Of a stretch of DNA of 64,000 bases, positions 17,297-28,600 are shown piece after piece. Every line of letters begins with the position of its first letter. Positions within the stretch are counted from its first letter, which is position 1. The stretch lies in NCBI RefSeq assembly GCF_024721155.1, contig NZ_JAHVAP010000007.1:124001-188000 (forward strand), in the 5' to 3' direction. The DNA is from Mucilaginibacter phenanthrenivorans. Lineage in GTDB: Bacteria; Bacteroidota; Bacteroidia; Sphingobacteriales; Sphingobacteriaceae. The notes beneath the pieces are model-generated. The model searched no databases and was not told where the DNA came from. It saw only the letters and a list, made by a program, of their open reading frames with translations. Position numbers and translations under genes: made by a program.

Positions 17297-19021
17297 ATGA
17301 GGAAAATTTACTTTCAGGTTATTGCTTTTATTGTGCCCGTTGTTGTGCTGTTGAGCGTAGAGTCGTGTAAAAAAGGTGGCTTCCTGGCTCCCACCACCAC
17401 TTCAAATTTAACGGAAACTACTGTTTTTAGAGACAGTAGCAACACGGAGTATTTCCTTGCAAACATTTACAGCCAGATAGGTTTCCCGGTAAATGTTACC
17501 CGGTTTGGCAACGGTGGCCTGGATGTAGCTTCGGATGAGAGCGAGGTAGGCAATACAAATATTTCATTAGCCAGCGATTGGGCCACAGGAACTATCAATG
17601 CGGGTATAGTTAGTGATGATGCATTCAGCACTTGCTATAATAATATAAGGGCGGTGAACCAGTTGTTAAAAAATATTCATAATACGCCGGTATCTGCTTT
17701 CACTAAATCGCAAATAATATCCGAAGCCCGCTTTTTGAGAGCATACTATTATTTTATCCTGTTGGAACACTACGGAGGTGTGCCGCTGATTGGTGACACT
17801 CTTTACACATATACAGATCATATCCCGGTAAAACGCAGTAATTTTTCTGATTGTGTTAATTATATAGTATCAGAATGTAATGCAGCGGCACTGGCTTTGC
17901 CTTCTGTGCAAACCGGATTAGGCTACGGACGCGCATCACGGGGAAGCTGTATGGCGCTGATTTCAAGAACATTATTGTACGCTGCAAGCCCGCTGTTTAA
18001 CGGAACTACCCTGGCCAGCGGATCATTGGCATCGATTATCGGTTATCCAACAGCTGATGCGAACAGGTGGAAACTGGCAGAAGACGCAGCAGGCCAACTT
18101 ATCAGCTCGGAATCCTACAGTTTAAATATTGACAACTCGACTCCTGGTAAGGGATTTCAGAGTCTTTTCCCAATGCGTTATAATACCGAATATATTTTAC
18201 CGCTAATGCGCCCGACTGGCAATTGGGACCTGGAGGGAGTTTGGGATCCGCCATCGCGGTCGGGTTCTGGCGGTGGGTTTCCTTACCAGGAAATTGTGGA
18301 TGCATTCCCGATGAGTAATGGCAAAGCTATTACAGACCCAACTTCGGGATATGATCCGAATAATCCGTACGCTAATCGCGACCCACGAATGGGCTATTCT
18401 ATTATTCACGATCAAACTTCGCTTATAATCAGGTTAGGAACAGGTTTTTCGCCGGTAAATATTTATCTCGGAACCTACAACGGCATTGCCGCAGGAAGCG
18501 ATGCAGTTTACACAGGTACGCCAACCGGGTATTATACCAACAAGATGCTTGACCCTAATGCGGCATCTACAGATGCTTTGCACAATACGAGTCGCTGTTT
18601 ACCGATCTTCCGTTACGCAGAGATATTGCTAAACTATGCTGAAGCCGCTAATGAATTTGAAGGTCCTACTTCAAATGTTTATAACGCTGTTGAGCAAATA
18701 CGGATGCGGGCTGGCCTTAATCCTTATCAGCTGCCGACCGGCTTGAGCAAAGACCAAATGAGGGATGTGATTAGAAATGAAAGGCAGATTGAGCTCGCTT
18801 TCGAAGGACATCGATTTTGGGACGTTAGGCGCTGGATGATTGCCGATCAGACTGAAAACCAGGAAATGACCGGTATGGAAATTACCCGGACAAATACTAC
18901 GGCCAGTTACAAGCGCTTCAATGTAAGGAAGCACAATTTCAGGAAGGCAATGTACCTGTGGCCAATTCCGCAGGGAGAACTTGCTAAATCAACCGACTTG
19001 GTTCAGAATCCGGGGTATTAA
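17297..19021 (+). CDS. SusD/RagB-family glycan-binding lipoprotein 1
   Basis: Surface lipoprotein that caps a SusC channel and captures oligosaccharide. I start it at the ATG at 17297: this gives a lipoprotein signal with lipobox S-V-E-S-C followed by K-K-G-G, whereas the in-frame TTG at 17252 adds 15 unlikely residues. SusD hallmarks are R-F-L-R-A-Y-Y-Y-F then H-Y-G-G-V-P-L-I-G-D in the N-terminal TPR region, and a C-terminal R-N-E-R-Q-I-E-L-A-F-E-G-H-R-F-W-D-V-R-R-W. Length is 574. Unusually it comes before, not after, a SusC gene and is followed by two small lipoproteins. Confidence 0.92.
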   Translation: MRKIYFQVIAFIVPVVVLLSVESCKKGGFLAPTTTSNLTETTVFRDSSNTEYFLANIYSQIGFPVNVTRFGNGGLDVASDESEVGNTNISLASDWATGTINAGIVSDDAFSTCYNNIRAVNQLLKNIHNTPVSAFTKSQIISEARFLRAYYYFILLEHYGGVPLIGDTLYTYTDHIPVKRSNFSDCVNYIVSECNAAALALPSVQTGLGYGRASRGSCMALISRTLLYAASPLFNGTTLASGSLASIIGYPTADANRWKLAEDAAGQLISSESYSLNIDNSTPGKGFQSLFPMRYNTEYILPLMRPTGNWDLEGVWDPPSRSGSGGGFPYQEIVDAFPMSNGKAITDPTSGYDPNNPYANRDPRMGYSIIHDQTSLIIRLGTGFSPVNIYLGTYNGIAAGSDAVYTGTPTGYYTNKMLDPNAASTDALHNTSRCLPIFRYAEILLNYAEAANEFEGPTSNVYNAVEQIRMRAGLNPYQLPTGLSKDQMRDVIRNERQIELAFEGHRFWDVRRWMIADQTENQEMTGMEITRTNTTASYKRFNVRKHNFRKAMYLWPIPQGELAKSTDLVQNPGY

Positions 19022-19054
19022 TTAAATAGAATAACATCAAAAAAATATAAAAGC

Positions 19055-19498
19055 ATGAAACAGCTTTACAAAATGAATAGAATAACATGGCTGCTTGTAC
19101 TTATCGCTGTGATGACTTTCGCATCATGCAAAGTGGAAAGACTGACCCCGGTAGCTGAAAGTACAAAAGACATCTCGGGAGACTGGACGGTTATTTCGGC
19201 AACCCGTAATGGTACGGATTTGATGAGCATAGTTGATTTTTCGCAATTTAAGGTAAGCTTTAAGGATGGAAAGTACACGCTGATCAATAAACTTCCATTT
19301 TTGGTAAGTAATGATGGAGCTTACTCGTTCGACGATCCGCAATATCCGTTTAAAATAAGTTTCACGCCAACAGGCAAAACGGCGGTTGCTACGGCATTCA
19401 CTTATCCAATTGTGAACGGTATAAGGCAGCTGACACTAACATTTAGCCCCGGCTGCCCGGGCAATACCTATGTGTACACATTTAAGAAAGCCAATTAA
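19055..19498 (+). CDS. Small lipoprotein, DUF5004-like
   Basis: Lipoprotein of 147 residues with lipobox F-A-S-C (about 22-25) and a single small beta-rich domain starting I-S-G-D-W-T-V-I-S-A-T-R-N-G, a pattern seen in lipocalin-like domains. It resembles proteins labelled DUF5004 in Bacteroidota PULs; the label is from memory. An ATG at 19073 is an alternative start that still keeps the lipobox. It lies 33 bases after SusD and 19 before the next lipoprotein gene, so it is probably an accessory part of the same surface complex. Confidence 0.75.
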   Translation: MKQLYKMNRITWLLVLIAVMTFASCKVERLTPVAESTKDISGDWTVISATRNGTDLMSIVDFSQFKVSFKDGKYTLINKLPFLVSNDGAYSFDDPQYPFKISFTPTGKTAVATAFTYPIVNGIRQLTLTFSPGCPGNTYVYTFKKAN

Positions 19499-19517
19499 TT
19501 AAGCTAAAAAAATATAT

Positions 19518-20558
19518 ATGAGATCATTTTTACACATTAATATAAAAGGGCGCATCTTATGGGGGATGTGTGCTGCGATAATTATGGCAATCATAATTAC
19601 CTGCTGCAGTCTTATCAATTTTACTGTCGATCAGCCCGATACTGCGGTTGTTGGTGCCAATACAACAATAAAAGTTCAATTTACCTATCACAACATCTAC
19701 CAATCCAAAACCCAAAGCCTGGTGTTCGGTTTCCTTGCCCCCAAAGGCTGGGCGACGGCTCAAAACGCAAAAATCACTTACACAAGTACGGCTACTTCAG
19801 GCATCGGTAACATGAAGCTTATGGATCCTGCTGCTATTGAGCCCCAGAGCAATGGCCTGAGTTGGTCTGCAGCTATGAAGAAAAAGTTTGGTATTGGCGG
19901 CAACCTTATTGATGATATGGAGTGGGTAGTTTATCAGTCGGATGTGAGTGTTGTGACAAGTAATGGCGGGGATATATCCGTAAAATTAACTATCGATATG
20001 AAAATGGGTGCCGATGGTAATAACACATTGTGCAAGCTGGGTTATGCAGTTGCAGAGACGAGCGACGGGCTACATGATCCCGATGGTTCTATCGATAAAG
20101 ACCCCGGTGTTAAATATGAATATTTTGCGGAAATGATCACTCCCTGCTTTCAGTTAACAGGTGGCCCCGGCGACATCGTAGATTTTTGTAACCCGCAACT
20201 TACCAGCTACGACCCGCCTAAAGCCCTCGACAACGACTTTATTACCATTACTTACGATGGAACAGTTGCAGATACAGACCTGAAAAATCCGGCTGCGGTG
20301 TACCTGTGTGCAACCGGAAATACAGCCGATGGAAAATCAATTACGGTTTGCGAGCAGACTGCCAAAACAAAGCTTACGCAAACAACCTCCAACAGCAACA
20401 GGTACAAGATAACCATTTGGCCGCGAAAGTTTTTTGGAATAACGGACGCACAAACGCTCACGAACATGACCTACTACATAACGGACGCGACGGGGAATAT
20501 AAAAGTGGGGTATGGAAATACGGCATCACCGTTCACCTATACATTTAAGTGTAAATAA
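19518..20558 (+). CDS. Surface lipoprotein, DUF4961-like
   Basis: 346-residue protein with an N-terminal membrane-spanning signal ending in I-T-C-C-S (about 28-31), a plausible lipobox. The mature part is almost entirely beta, with two apparent Ig-like or FnIII-like modules: about 35-215 (V-V-G-A-N-T-T-I-K-V-Q-F-T-Y) and about 225-346 (D-N-D-F-I-T-I-T-Y-D-G-T-V). This layout resembles SusE/SusF-type or DUF4961 surface proteins, assigned from memory. It is predicted to bind glycan at the cell surface with the neighbouring SusD. No catalytic motif is visible. Confidence 0.72.
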   Translation: MRSFLHINIKGRILWGMCAAIIMAIIITCCSLINFTVDQPDTAVVGANTTIKVQFTYHNIYQSKTQSLVFGFLAPKGWATAQNAKITYTSTATSGIGNMKLMDPAAIEPQSNGLSWSAAMKKKFGIGGNLIDDMEWVVYQSDVSVVTSNGGDISVKLTIDMKMGADGNNTLCKLGYAVAETSDGLHDPDGSIDKDPGVKYEYFAEMITPCFQLTGGPGDIVDFCNPQLTSYDPPKALDNDFITITYDGTVADTDLKNPAAVYLCATGNTADGKSITVCEQTAKTKLTQTTSNSNRYKITIWPRKFFGITDAQTLTNMTYYITDATGNIKVGYGNTASPFTYTFKCK

Positions 20559-20710
20559 CATAAACCATGAAGAGATAACTATTGCATTGCAGGCAGTGCA
20601 TACCCCTTAAATTATAAAGTTTTAACCTCCTTTTTAATATAAGGTTAGGGTTGCTATGCAGGTACTAAAATATGTTTTCAATTTTTCGCCAACAATTTAA
20701 AACTGAAACT

Positions 20711-23700
20711 ATGGCTTATTGCTACTCAAAAAAATGCGTTACGGGATTCATCATACTGATGCTGTTCCTGGTGAAAACCAGCTTTGCCGTTGTGCAGGAT
20801 ACAACCGTGCATACGGCAGTTAAAACCCCCGGAATGGTAACCGGTACTGTAATAGACCAGGATGCACGCCCTTTAAAAGGAGCTGTGGTTACCGTAAAAC
20901 AAACTACGATAACCGCTGCCACTGATGCTAAAGGCAGCTTTGAAATAAAAGCAGGCACGGGCAGCATATTGGTATTTACCTATCCAAACCATAATGTTAT
21001 GGAAGTAAAGGTAGCCGACGGTGCTGATTTGACTGTACGATTGTTGGATACTTACCTGCAGTCGCCAAAAAACATTGATATTTTATATGGTACAGTAAAG
21101 CAGGAAAACTCACTGGGCGCCGTATCAACCATATACACCAACCAGCTTACTACAACTCCGGCTTCAATGTATGTTTATGCATTGCCGGGCCAGCTGCCTG
21201 GTTTATATACTCAGCAATATAGCGGCTTCACATCGGCACAAACAGCCATTCAAACACAAAGCGGCATATTTACCAACGTAGTAACCAGCCATAATGTGGT
21301 TCCTAATGATAATACTGAAATAAGTATGAAAATTCGCGGGCAAGGTGTAATTACCATTATTGATGGTGTACAGCGCGAATTGTCTTCGATCGATCCTGAA
21401 AGCATTGAATCGGTATCGGTTTTAAAGGATGCGTTATCAAATATATTGCTTGGTATTAACAGTTCGAACGGGATCTTGCTGGTAACCACCAAGAAGGGAC
21501 GGGCCGGAGCGCCACGCATTTCGTTTACCGCCCAAACCGGCGTACAGCAATCGTTGGGATTGCCAACGCCATTGCCGGCCTATCAATATGCTTATTTGTA
21601 TAACGAGGCATTGCAAAACGACAATAAGCCTCCCATTTACTCTCCTGCGGATTTCACAGCCTACCGCAATCATACAGACCCATTCGGGCACCCGGATGTT
21701 AACTGGTTCAAAACATTATTGAATGAGTATTCGCCGATGACCAGCTATAAGCTAAATATTAGCGGCGGAACTGAAACAGCCCGCTATACCATCGCATTAA
21801 ATTCGTTAGATCAGGGCGGGATCTTCAAAACAGCCAATTCTATCCCGTACAACACCAACAATGATTTGAGCAGGTATATTATCAACTCGAACCTGAGTGT
21901 TGATGTAACTAAAAAATTCAAAGTTGAGCTGCAATTGTTTGGACGTATTCAGAACGGAACTGAACCAGGGGCCGGTTACAGCAATATTTTGAATCAAATT
22001 TATAGTACGCCCAATAATGCCTACCCGGTATATAACCCGAACGGCTCTTTTGGGGGCACTGCGTTTTACAGCAATAACCTGTTATCTCAAACAGAATATT
22101 CCGGCTACGTTCAATCCAACAGCCATGATGTATTGGCCAACCTGGATTTGAATTATGATTTAAGCAGTTTTGTAAAGGGATTATCATTTAAGGCTAAGGG
22201 AAATTTGTCTATCGAGTCGCAAACAGCTGTTACCCGTAACCTGCAAAATCAGGGATATCAGTACTCCGTTAAAGACAGCAGCTATGCCGCAGTTGGCGCC
22301 ACAGTTCCTGAAAGCAATGAATTTCATACTGTTACCAGCGCGCGCTATTCCTTTGGGCAAGGCGGTCTTAATTACGACAGGCAATTTGGTAAAAATAATG
22401 TATCAGCAATGTTGCTTGCTGATGTGAAGACGGTATCGTTAACATACGACTTAAGCACGACCGCCTCAAACAGGGCGCTTAAGGCCGGGTATAATTATGA
22501 CGAAAAGTACTTTATTGAAGGCGCGGTCAACAATAGCGGTTATAACCGTTACCCGCCTGGTCATCAGTTCGGTTGGTTTTATGCCGGAGGGATAGGCTGG
22601 CAGATGGGGAAGGAAGATTTTATAAAGGATAATTTTAGCTGGATAGACTCATGGAAATGGCGGGCTACCTATGGAAAAACAGGGAATGCCAACATTGATA
22701 ATTACGGTTATTTTCAATATACGCAAACTTACAGTTCAGTATACGGAGCTTATCCGCAGGGAACTGACCGAAGCCTGGGATTCGGCTATATAGCCGACCC
22801 GCTGGCCAACCCGAACATTAGCTGGGAAAATGCTCATAAGTTTAACATAGGCGCAGATATATCGCTATTTAAGGAACGCCTTAAAATTACAGCCGATTAT
22901 TATCACGATAAGTATTATGACTTGCTGCAACAGCGTGGTAACAGTATTGCGCTGCTTGGTACTAATTATCCTTTCGAAAACCTGGGAATTAACCTGTACA
23001 AGGGCTTCGAGTTATCGTTAACGTACTCCAATCATGTTAATAATTTTAATTACTTCGTTACCGGCAACGTGTCAATCCAATCGTCGAAGGTATTATTCTC
23101 AGATGAGGAACCATTGCCATATCCGTGGGTAAAACGCACAGGTCAGCCTGTGGGTACCGTTTTCGGCTATACCGCTCTTGGTTTTTTCAAGACTGCACAG
23201 GAAGCAGCGTCATCACCAACAACTGTTGGTTACACACCAGTTGCCGGAGACATTCGGTATAAGGACTTAAATAACGACGGTGTTATCAATCAATTTGATC
23301 AATCGCCTATAGCCGGCACAAAGCCGCTGATATTTTTTGGGACAACAATTGGTTTTAATTACAAAGGCTTTAGCTTCAGCGCCATAGTTCAGGGTGTAAC
23401 CAACAGACAGATCAGCATAAATGATAACCAGTTTTCGGGCTTTAATGGCCTGGGAATATTTGGTAATCAATACGTAGGCCAGGGATATGAAGGACTGACC
23501 ACCCGGTGGACGCCTGAGACTGCTAACACCGCCCAACTACCAAGGCTGTCTTTAGGTAACGCTAACAATACCGCAACTTCATCATTCTGGATAAGATCAG
23601 GAAATTACATGAGACTTAAGAATGCAGAGGTTGGTTATACATTGCCATACAGCGTAAGCAAAAAATTAAGATTATCAAGCATAAGAGTTTTTGTAAACGG

Positions 23701-23827
23701 AGAGAACCTGGCAACGCTATCCAGCTTTAAGGGCATCGATCCGGAAGTTTATTTTGGAAATCCGTTGAATCCTAATCCATATCCTATTCAAAGGGTAATA
23801 AACGCAGGGGTAAGTGTTAAGCTTTAA
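20711..23827 (+). CDS. SusC/RagA TonB-dependent outer-membrane transporter 1
   Basis: Energised outer-membrane channel importing oligosaccharides. I prefer the ATG at 20711 (MAYCYSKK..., signal peptide ending near S-F-A-V-V) to that at 20672, which only adds a polar leader of 13 residues. After the signal come a carboxypeptidase-regulatory-like beta domain (about 38-105), a plug domain (I-R-G-Q-G-V-I-T-I-I-D-G-V-Q, then S-V-L-K-D-A-L-S-N-I-L-L-G, ending V-T-T-K-K-G) and a large barrel ending in an aromatic-poor V-S-V-K-L. The plug lacks the common G-Y-G-T-Q-K-K-x-x-L-T-G start. Length is 1038. SusD 2 begins 26 bases after it and is its likely partner. Confidence 0.92.
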   Translation: MAYCYSKKCVTGFIILMLFLVKTSFAVVQDTTVHTAVKTPGMVTGTVIDQDARPLKGAVVTVKQTTITAATDAKGSFEIKAGTGSILVFTYPNHNVMEVKVADGADLTVRLLDTYLQSPKNIDILYGTVKQENSLGAVSTIYTNQLTTTPASMYVYALPGQLPGLYTQQYSGFTSAQTAIQTQSGIFTNVVTSHNVVPNDNTEISMKIRGQGVITIIDGVQRELSSIDPESIESVSVLKDALSNILLGINSSNGILLVTTKKGRAGAPRISFTAQTGVQQSLGLPTPLPAYQYAYLYNEALQNDNKPPIYSPADFTAYRNHTDPFGHPDVNWFKTLLNEYSPMTSYKLNISGGTETARYTIALNSLDQGGIFKTANSIPYNTNNDLSRYIINSNLSVDVTKKFKVELQLFGRIQNGTEPGAGYSNILNQIYSTPNNAYPVYNPNGSFGGTAFYSNNLLSQTEYSGYVQSNSHDVLANLDLNYDLSSFVKGLSFKAKGNLSIESQTAVTRNLQNQGYQYSVKDSSYAAVGATVPESNEFHTVTSARYSFGQGGLNYDRQFGKNNVSAMLLADVKTVSLTYDLSTTASNRALKAGYNYDEKYFIEGAVNNSGYNRYPPGHQFGWFYAGGIGWQMGKEDFIKDNFSWIDSWKWRATYGKTGNANIDNYGYFQYTQTYSSVYGAYPQGTDRSLGFGYIADPLANPNISWENAHKFNIGADISLFKERLKITADYYHDKYYDLLQQRGNSIALLGTNYPFENLGINLYKGFELSLTYSNHVNNFNYFVTGNVSIQSSKVLFSDEEPLPYPWVKRTGQPVGTVFGYTALGFFKTAQEAASSPTTVGYTPVAGDIRYKDLNNDGVINQFDQSPIAGTKPLIFFGTTIGFNYKGFSFSAIVQGVTNRQISINDNQFSGFNGLGIFGNQYVGQGYEGLTTRWTPETANTAQLPRLSLGNANNTATSSFWIRSGNYMRLKNAEVGYTLPYSVSKKLRLSSIRVFVNGENLATLSSFKGIDPEVYFGNPLNPNPYPIQRVINAGVSVKL

Positions 23828-23853
23828 TTGTTGATCGGTAAAAATTTGAAATT

Positions 23854-25572
23854 ATGAAGAATTACAAAAATATAATAGGACTGGTTTTACTGCTGCTGGC
23901 TTTTAGCGCGTGTAAAAAGTATGAGCAATTTCCTGTTGACAAAGTGCCAATTAATATTGTGTTTGATAAATATGACTCATTAGGCACCAATGCGCACCAA
24001 TACTTAAATTCAATTTATGCGTTGCTGCGGAACGGACGGAACGCAGTTGGAGGAGATTACCTGGATGCTGCGAGCGACGATGCCGTATCATCGGCAGCGT
24101 CAAGCAGTAACTCGGTTACCATACTTGCTACTGCAACCTACAACTCATTTACTATGCCTGCAGACGAAAATGTGTGGTCGGGCTCTAAAAGCTATTGGGC
24201 GGGAATAAGAATGGTGAACGAATTTGTCAATAATATCGACATAGTACCTGTTCAGCAAACGTATAACGGCGTATCCATGAAGTATGCATGGAAGGCCGAA
24301 GCGAGGTTTTTACGTGCATACTTTTACTTCGAACTGGTAAAGCGTTACGGTGGCGTACCATTATTGGGCGACAAGGTTTATGGGCTTACCGATAATATAG
24401 CCCTACCGCGTAACTCGTTTGATGATTGCGTCAAATACATAGTAAGCGAGTGCGATGCGATAAAAGGTTCGATGCTTACTTCGCCAATCATATCAGCAAA
24501 TGCGTATTACGGCAGGGCCACGCAGGGGGCAGCTATGGCCTTAAAGTCGCGTGTTTTGTTGTATGCAGCAAGTCCACTTTTTAACGGTGGTAATATTGAT
24601 GGATCAAACCCACTTACAGGCTATTCGAGCAATAATGCAGATCGCTGGAAACAGGCTGCCGCCGCCGCAAAGGACGTTATGGACCTCGGTGCTTATTCGC
24701 TTGACAATAGCTTTACGGATGTTTTCCTTACGCAAAATAATTCGGAGGTGATCTTCATCCGCCAGGGCGATAATGGCAATTCAGTTGAAAGTGCTAATGG
24801 CCCGGTAGGCTTTCCCGCTGCAAACGCATTGGGCAGAACAAGCCCCACAGAAGAACTTGCGGAAGCATATCCAATGGCAAATGGGTTACCAATTACCGAT
24901 CCAACATCTGGTTACAATCCTGATCAACCTTATTTAAACCGCGATCCGCGTTTGTCATACACCACATTGCACAATGGGTCGCAGTGGTTGAATACCACGC
25001 TGGCAACCTATGAAGGCGGGCAAAGTAAGCCAAATAACGGCCTTCAACAAACTCTTACCAGCTATTATGCCCGTAAGTTTATGGGAAATTTTGAAAGTAC
25101 AAATTCATATAGCTCACATAGCGAGGATTGGGTAATATTTCGCTACGCCGAGATTTTATTAAACTATGCAGAGGCAGAGAATGAAACCACAACTTCTGCT
25201 CAAGGCGACGTTTACGACGCCTTGTATAAATTAAGACTACGTGCGGGTATTGCTCCCGGAGCAGATGGGCATTACGGCCTTAAAGCAAACTTAAGCCAGG
25301 CCGATATGCGTACAGTAATCCAGAATGAAAGGCGAATTGAACTTGCGTTTGAGGAAAGCAGGTACTTTGACATCCGCAGATGGAAAATTGCCGATGCCAT
25401 AATGAACCAGCCACGCAAGGGAGAATCAGTTTTCCAGTCAGGCGGCTCATTCACTTATAACACAGTGAATGTACTCACCACAAAGTTTGTAGCACCTAAA
25501 ATGTATTTGTACCCGGTACCATACGATGAAGTGTTGAAGAACCCAAATATGAAACAAAATCCCGGATGGTAG
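23854..25572 (+). CDS. SusD/RagB-family glycan-binding lipoprotein 2
   Basis: 572-residue surface lipoprotein with lipobox F-S-A-C (residues 17-20) followed by K-K-Y. SusD features are A-E-A-R-F-L-R-A-Y-F-Y-F-E-L-V, R-Y-G-G-V-P-L-L-G-D, the L-L-N-Y-A-E-A helix and R-R-I-E-L-A-F-E-E-S-R-Y-F-D-I-R-R-W near the C-terminus. It follows SusC 1 by 26 bases and precedes SusC 2 by 34 bases, all in one direction. Pairing with SusC 1 is the natural reading. Confidence 0.93.
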   Translation: MKNYKNIIGLVLLLLAFSACKKYEQFPVDKVPINIVFDKYDSLGTNAHQYLNSIYALLRNGRNAVGGDYLDAASDDAVSSAASSSNSVTILATATYNSFTMPADENVWSGSKSYWAGIRMVNEFVNNIDIVPVQQTYNGVSMKYAWKAEARFLRAYFYFELVKRYGGVPLLGDKVYGLTDNIALPRNSFDDCVKYIVSECDAIKGSMLTSPIISANAYYGRATQGAAMALKSRVLLYAASPLFNGGNIDGSNPLTGYSSNNADRWKQAAAAAKDVMDLGAYSLDNSFTDVFLTQNNSEVIFIRQGDNGNSVESANGPVGFPAANALGRTSPTEELAEAYPMANGLPITDPTSGYNPDQPYLNRDPRLSYTTLHNGSQWLNTTLATYEGGQSKPNNGLQQTLTSYYARKFMGNFESTNSYSSHSEDWVIFRYAEILLNYAEAENETTTSAQGDVYDALYKLRLRAGIAPGADGHYGLKANLSQADMRTVIQNERRIELAFEESRYFDIRRWKIADAIMNQPRKGESVFQSGGSFTYNTVNVLTTKFVAPKMYLYPVPYDEVLKNPNMKQNPGW

Positions 25573-25606
25573 TTAAAATTCACATTAACCAATTAATCAC
25601 GACATT

Positions 25607-28600
25607 ATGAAAAGAATAATACTTTTCTTTCAACTTATATTAATGCTGCTGCCTGGTATATTACTTGCGCAAAGCAGGGAAATAACGGGTACGGTTAAAG
25701 ATTTGGGGGGAACACTTCCGGGTGCTGCGGTAATTGAGAAGGGCGTAGTCAACAATGGCACGGTGACCGAGAATAACGGGCACTTTAAATTGACATTAAA
25801 AGGCACCTCCAATATTATCATCGTAAGGTTTATCGGCTATGTGAGCCAGGAGATCAACGTTGGCGGTAAAAAATCGGTTGACGTTACCTTACAGGCTAAC
25901 AGCAACGGTTTGGACGAGGTAACCATTGTAGGTTTTACCCCATCAAAACGTATCACCAGTACAGGCGCCTCAAGCACCATTTCTGCTTCCGAGATCCGTA
26001 CGGTACCAACTGCTAACGTTCAAAATGCATTAATGGGCAAATTGCCGGGCTTTTTTGCGCAGCAATCTTCAGGTCAGCCTGGTAAGGATGCTTCCGATTT
26101 TTTTATCAGGGGTATCAGCTCATTGAATGCAAATGGAAATCAGCCGCTCATTTTGGTTGATGATATTGAGTACAGCTACGATCAATTGCAGCAGATCAAC
26201 GTAAACGAAATTGAAAATATCACTATCTTAAAAGACGCGTCAACAACAGCTATTTATGGTATAAAAGGAGCGAACGGCGTATTGGTGGTAACAACCCGCC
26301 GTGGTAAATCAGGCACACCTAAAATTAACCTCAGGGTTGAGGGCGGCCTGCAAAATCCGACCATCACACCGAAATTTCTTGACTCATACCAAACAGCGCA
26401 ATTGATCAATGAGGCGCAGATCAATGACGGGCTGGTGCCAACGTTTTCACAAAACGATTTGAACTTGTTTCAAAACGGCAGCGACCCTTACGGACACCCT
26501 AATGTTGACTGGTATAACAAGATCTTTAAAAAATACTCATACCAGGCAAATACGAACCTTGATATATCAGGCGGTAATAACACAATTAAATATTTTATCT
26601 CTGGCGGTGCGCTTTCTCAAAATGGTTTGAATAGGGATTTTGAAGACCCAACCGACCAGGTAAATACCAATTACTATTTTAAACGCTACAACTTCCGTTC
26701 GAATTTGGATTTGAAGGCTAATAAAACATTGGATCTGCGTTTGGATATTACCACCCGTTTTTCGGATATCAACCAACCGGGTTCTGAAAATGCCATAAAC
26801 GGGATTTATAACTTTACACAGGAAACTCCGTTTTCGGCGCCGTTTATCAATCCAAATGGCAGCTTTGCTTATAACTATTCAAAGTTTACGCCGGGGGCAC
26901 TGCCAACCTTAAATGCCAGGCTGGCCGGAGATGGTTATCAGCATTTCAGGCGTACTGATTTCAATACGTTATTTGGTGCAGTTCAAAAACTGGACAATAT
27001 AACACAGGGGTTATCAGTTACTGCCCGCGTAGCTTATGCAAGTACCGATCAGTTTTCAAGGGGGGTTAGTAACTTCGGCAATTATCCGTCCTATCATTAC
27101 GATCCGGTAACCAATAGTTATTCATTAAAACCAAATGCTCCTTATGTGTTTGGCACTTATATATATTTCGGAAACACCAATATTTATAACACCAACTTAA
27201 ACATACAGCTCTTTTCAAATTACGAGCGGTCTTTTGGGAAAAATCATTATACCGGTTTATTATTGTTGAACCAGCAGTCATACACACCATATGCAGCTGC
27301 GGATGGTAACGGCAATCCAACGCTTGGCTCTGCTGATGTTGGCGTTCCGCAAAAATTCCGCGGGATCAGCGGCAAGGCCGGGTATGATTACGATGGCAAA
27401 TATTTGATCGACTTAAACGTTGCGTATAACGGTACCGATCGCTTCTCAGCAGCACACCGCTACGGTTTCTTCCCTGCACTTGGTGTAGGTTATAACATGG
27501 CGAAGGAGAAATTCTTTAAAGAAGCCTTCCCTACATTTAGCCTGTTTAAAATCAGGGGTTCATTTGGATTGGTTGGGTCGGATGCAGCACCCGGTAACCG
27601 TTATGTTTATACGCAAAATTATAACAAGGGTGGAGGCTACAACTTTGGCGAAAGTCCGCAAAACTACACTACCATTTATGAAGGCTCGCTGGGTAATGAC
27701 AATGTGGTTTGGGAGAAGAACAGAAAAGCGGATATCGGGATTGATATGAACTTTTTGAATGACAAGCTTTCTGCTACAATCGATGTTTTTCATGATGTGA
27801 GATATGATCAATTGATCACCCCGGGGGGTATCAGCGAGCTATTAGGCGTGGGGCTTCCTGCAATTAATATAGGTCGCGTTCAAAACCAGGGGTTTGACGG
27901 GCAGATTAGTTATCATAATACCATTGGAGAGGTTCAATACAACACTGCATTTGTATTTTCGTATGCAAAAAACAAGATCCTGTACGAAAGTGAATCAACT
28001 CCGGCATATCCCTGGTTATTGCGTACCGGTCACCCGATAAACCAACCGTTTGGCTACCATTACCTTGGATACTATACTGCTGCAGATGTAACAGAAATTG
28101 CAAACTGGAAGGCATCGCACCAGGGAACTAACGTAGGTAACCCAATTGCAATTCCCGATAACGGCTTACCGTTGCAACCGGGCGACTTAAGATACCAGGA
28201 TTTGAATGGCGATGGCGTGATCAACGTGTATGATCAGCGTGCTATCGGTAACCCAAACCTGGCAAATACAACGCTTGGGTTATCAGTTGGTATTGTTTAC
28301 AAAGGATTCAGCATTACGGCATTGTTCCAGGGAGCGTTCAACTATAGCTTTATATTATCAGGCACCGCAATTGAACCTTTCCAGAGCCAGTTTCAGCCAA
28401 TTGATTTAAAAAGATGGACACCTGCCACCGCAGCAACTGCGGAGTTTCCGCGGTTAACATCTGTACCGGGAACAGTTGACAGCCCGTCGGCATATCCATC
28501 TGACTACTGGTTGATAAACGCCTATTATGTAAGGTTAAAAACGGTTGATATTGGTTACCAGTTTCCATCGAAGATGCTGCCGTTCCATATTAGTAACGCC

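Noticed and set aside
20623..20647. TAACCT / AGGTTA inverted repeat before SusC 1
   Set aside because: Only 6 bases with a 13-base loop, AT-rich, no T-run; too weak to call.
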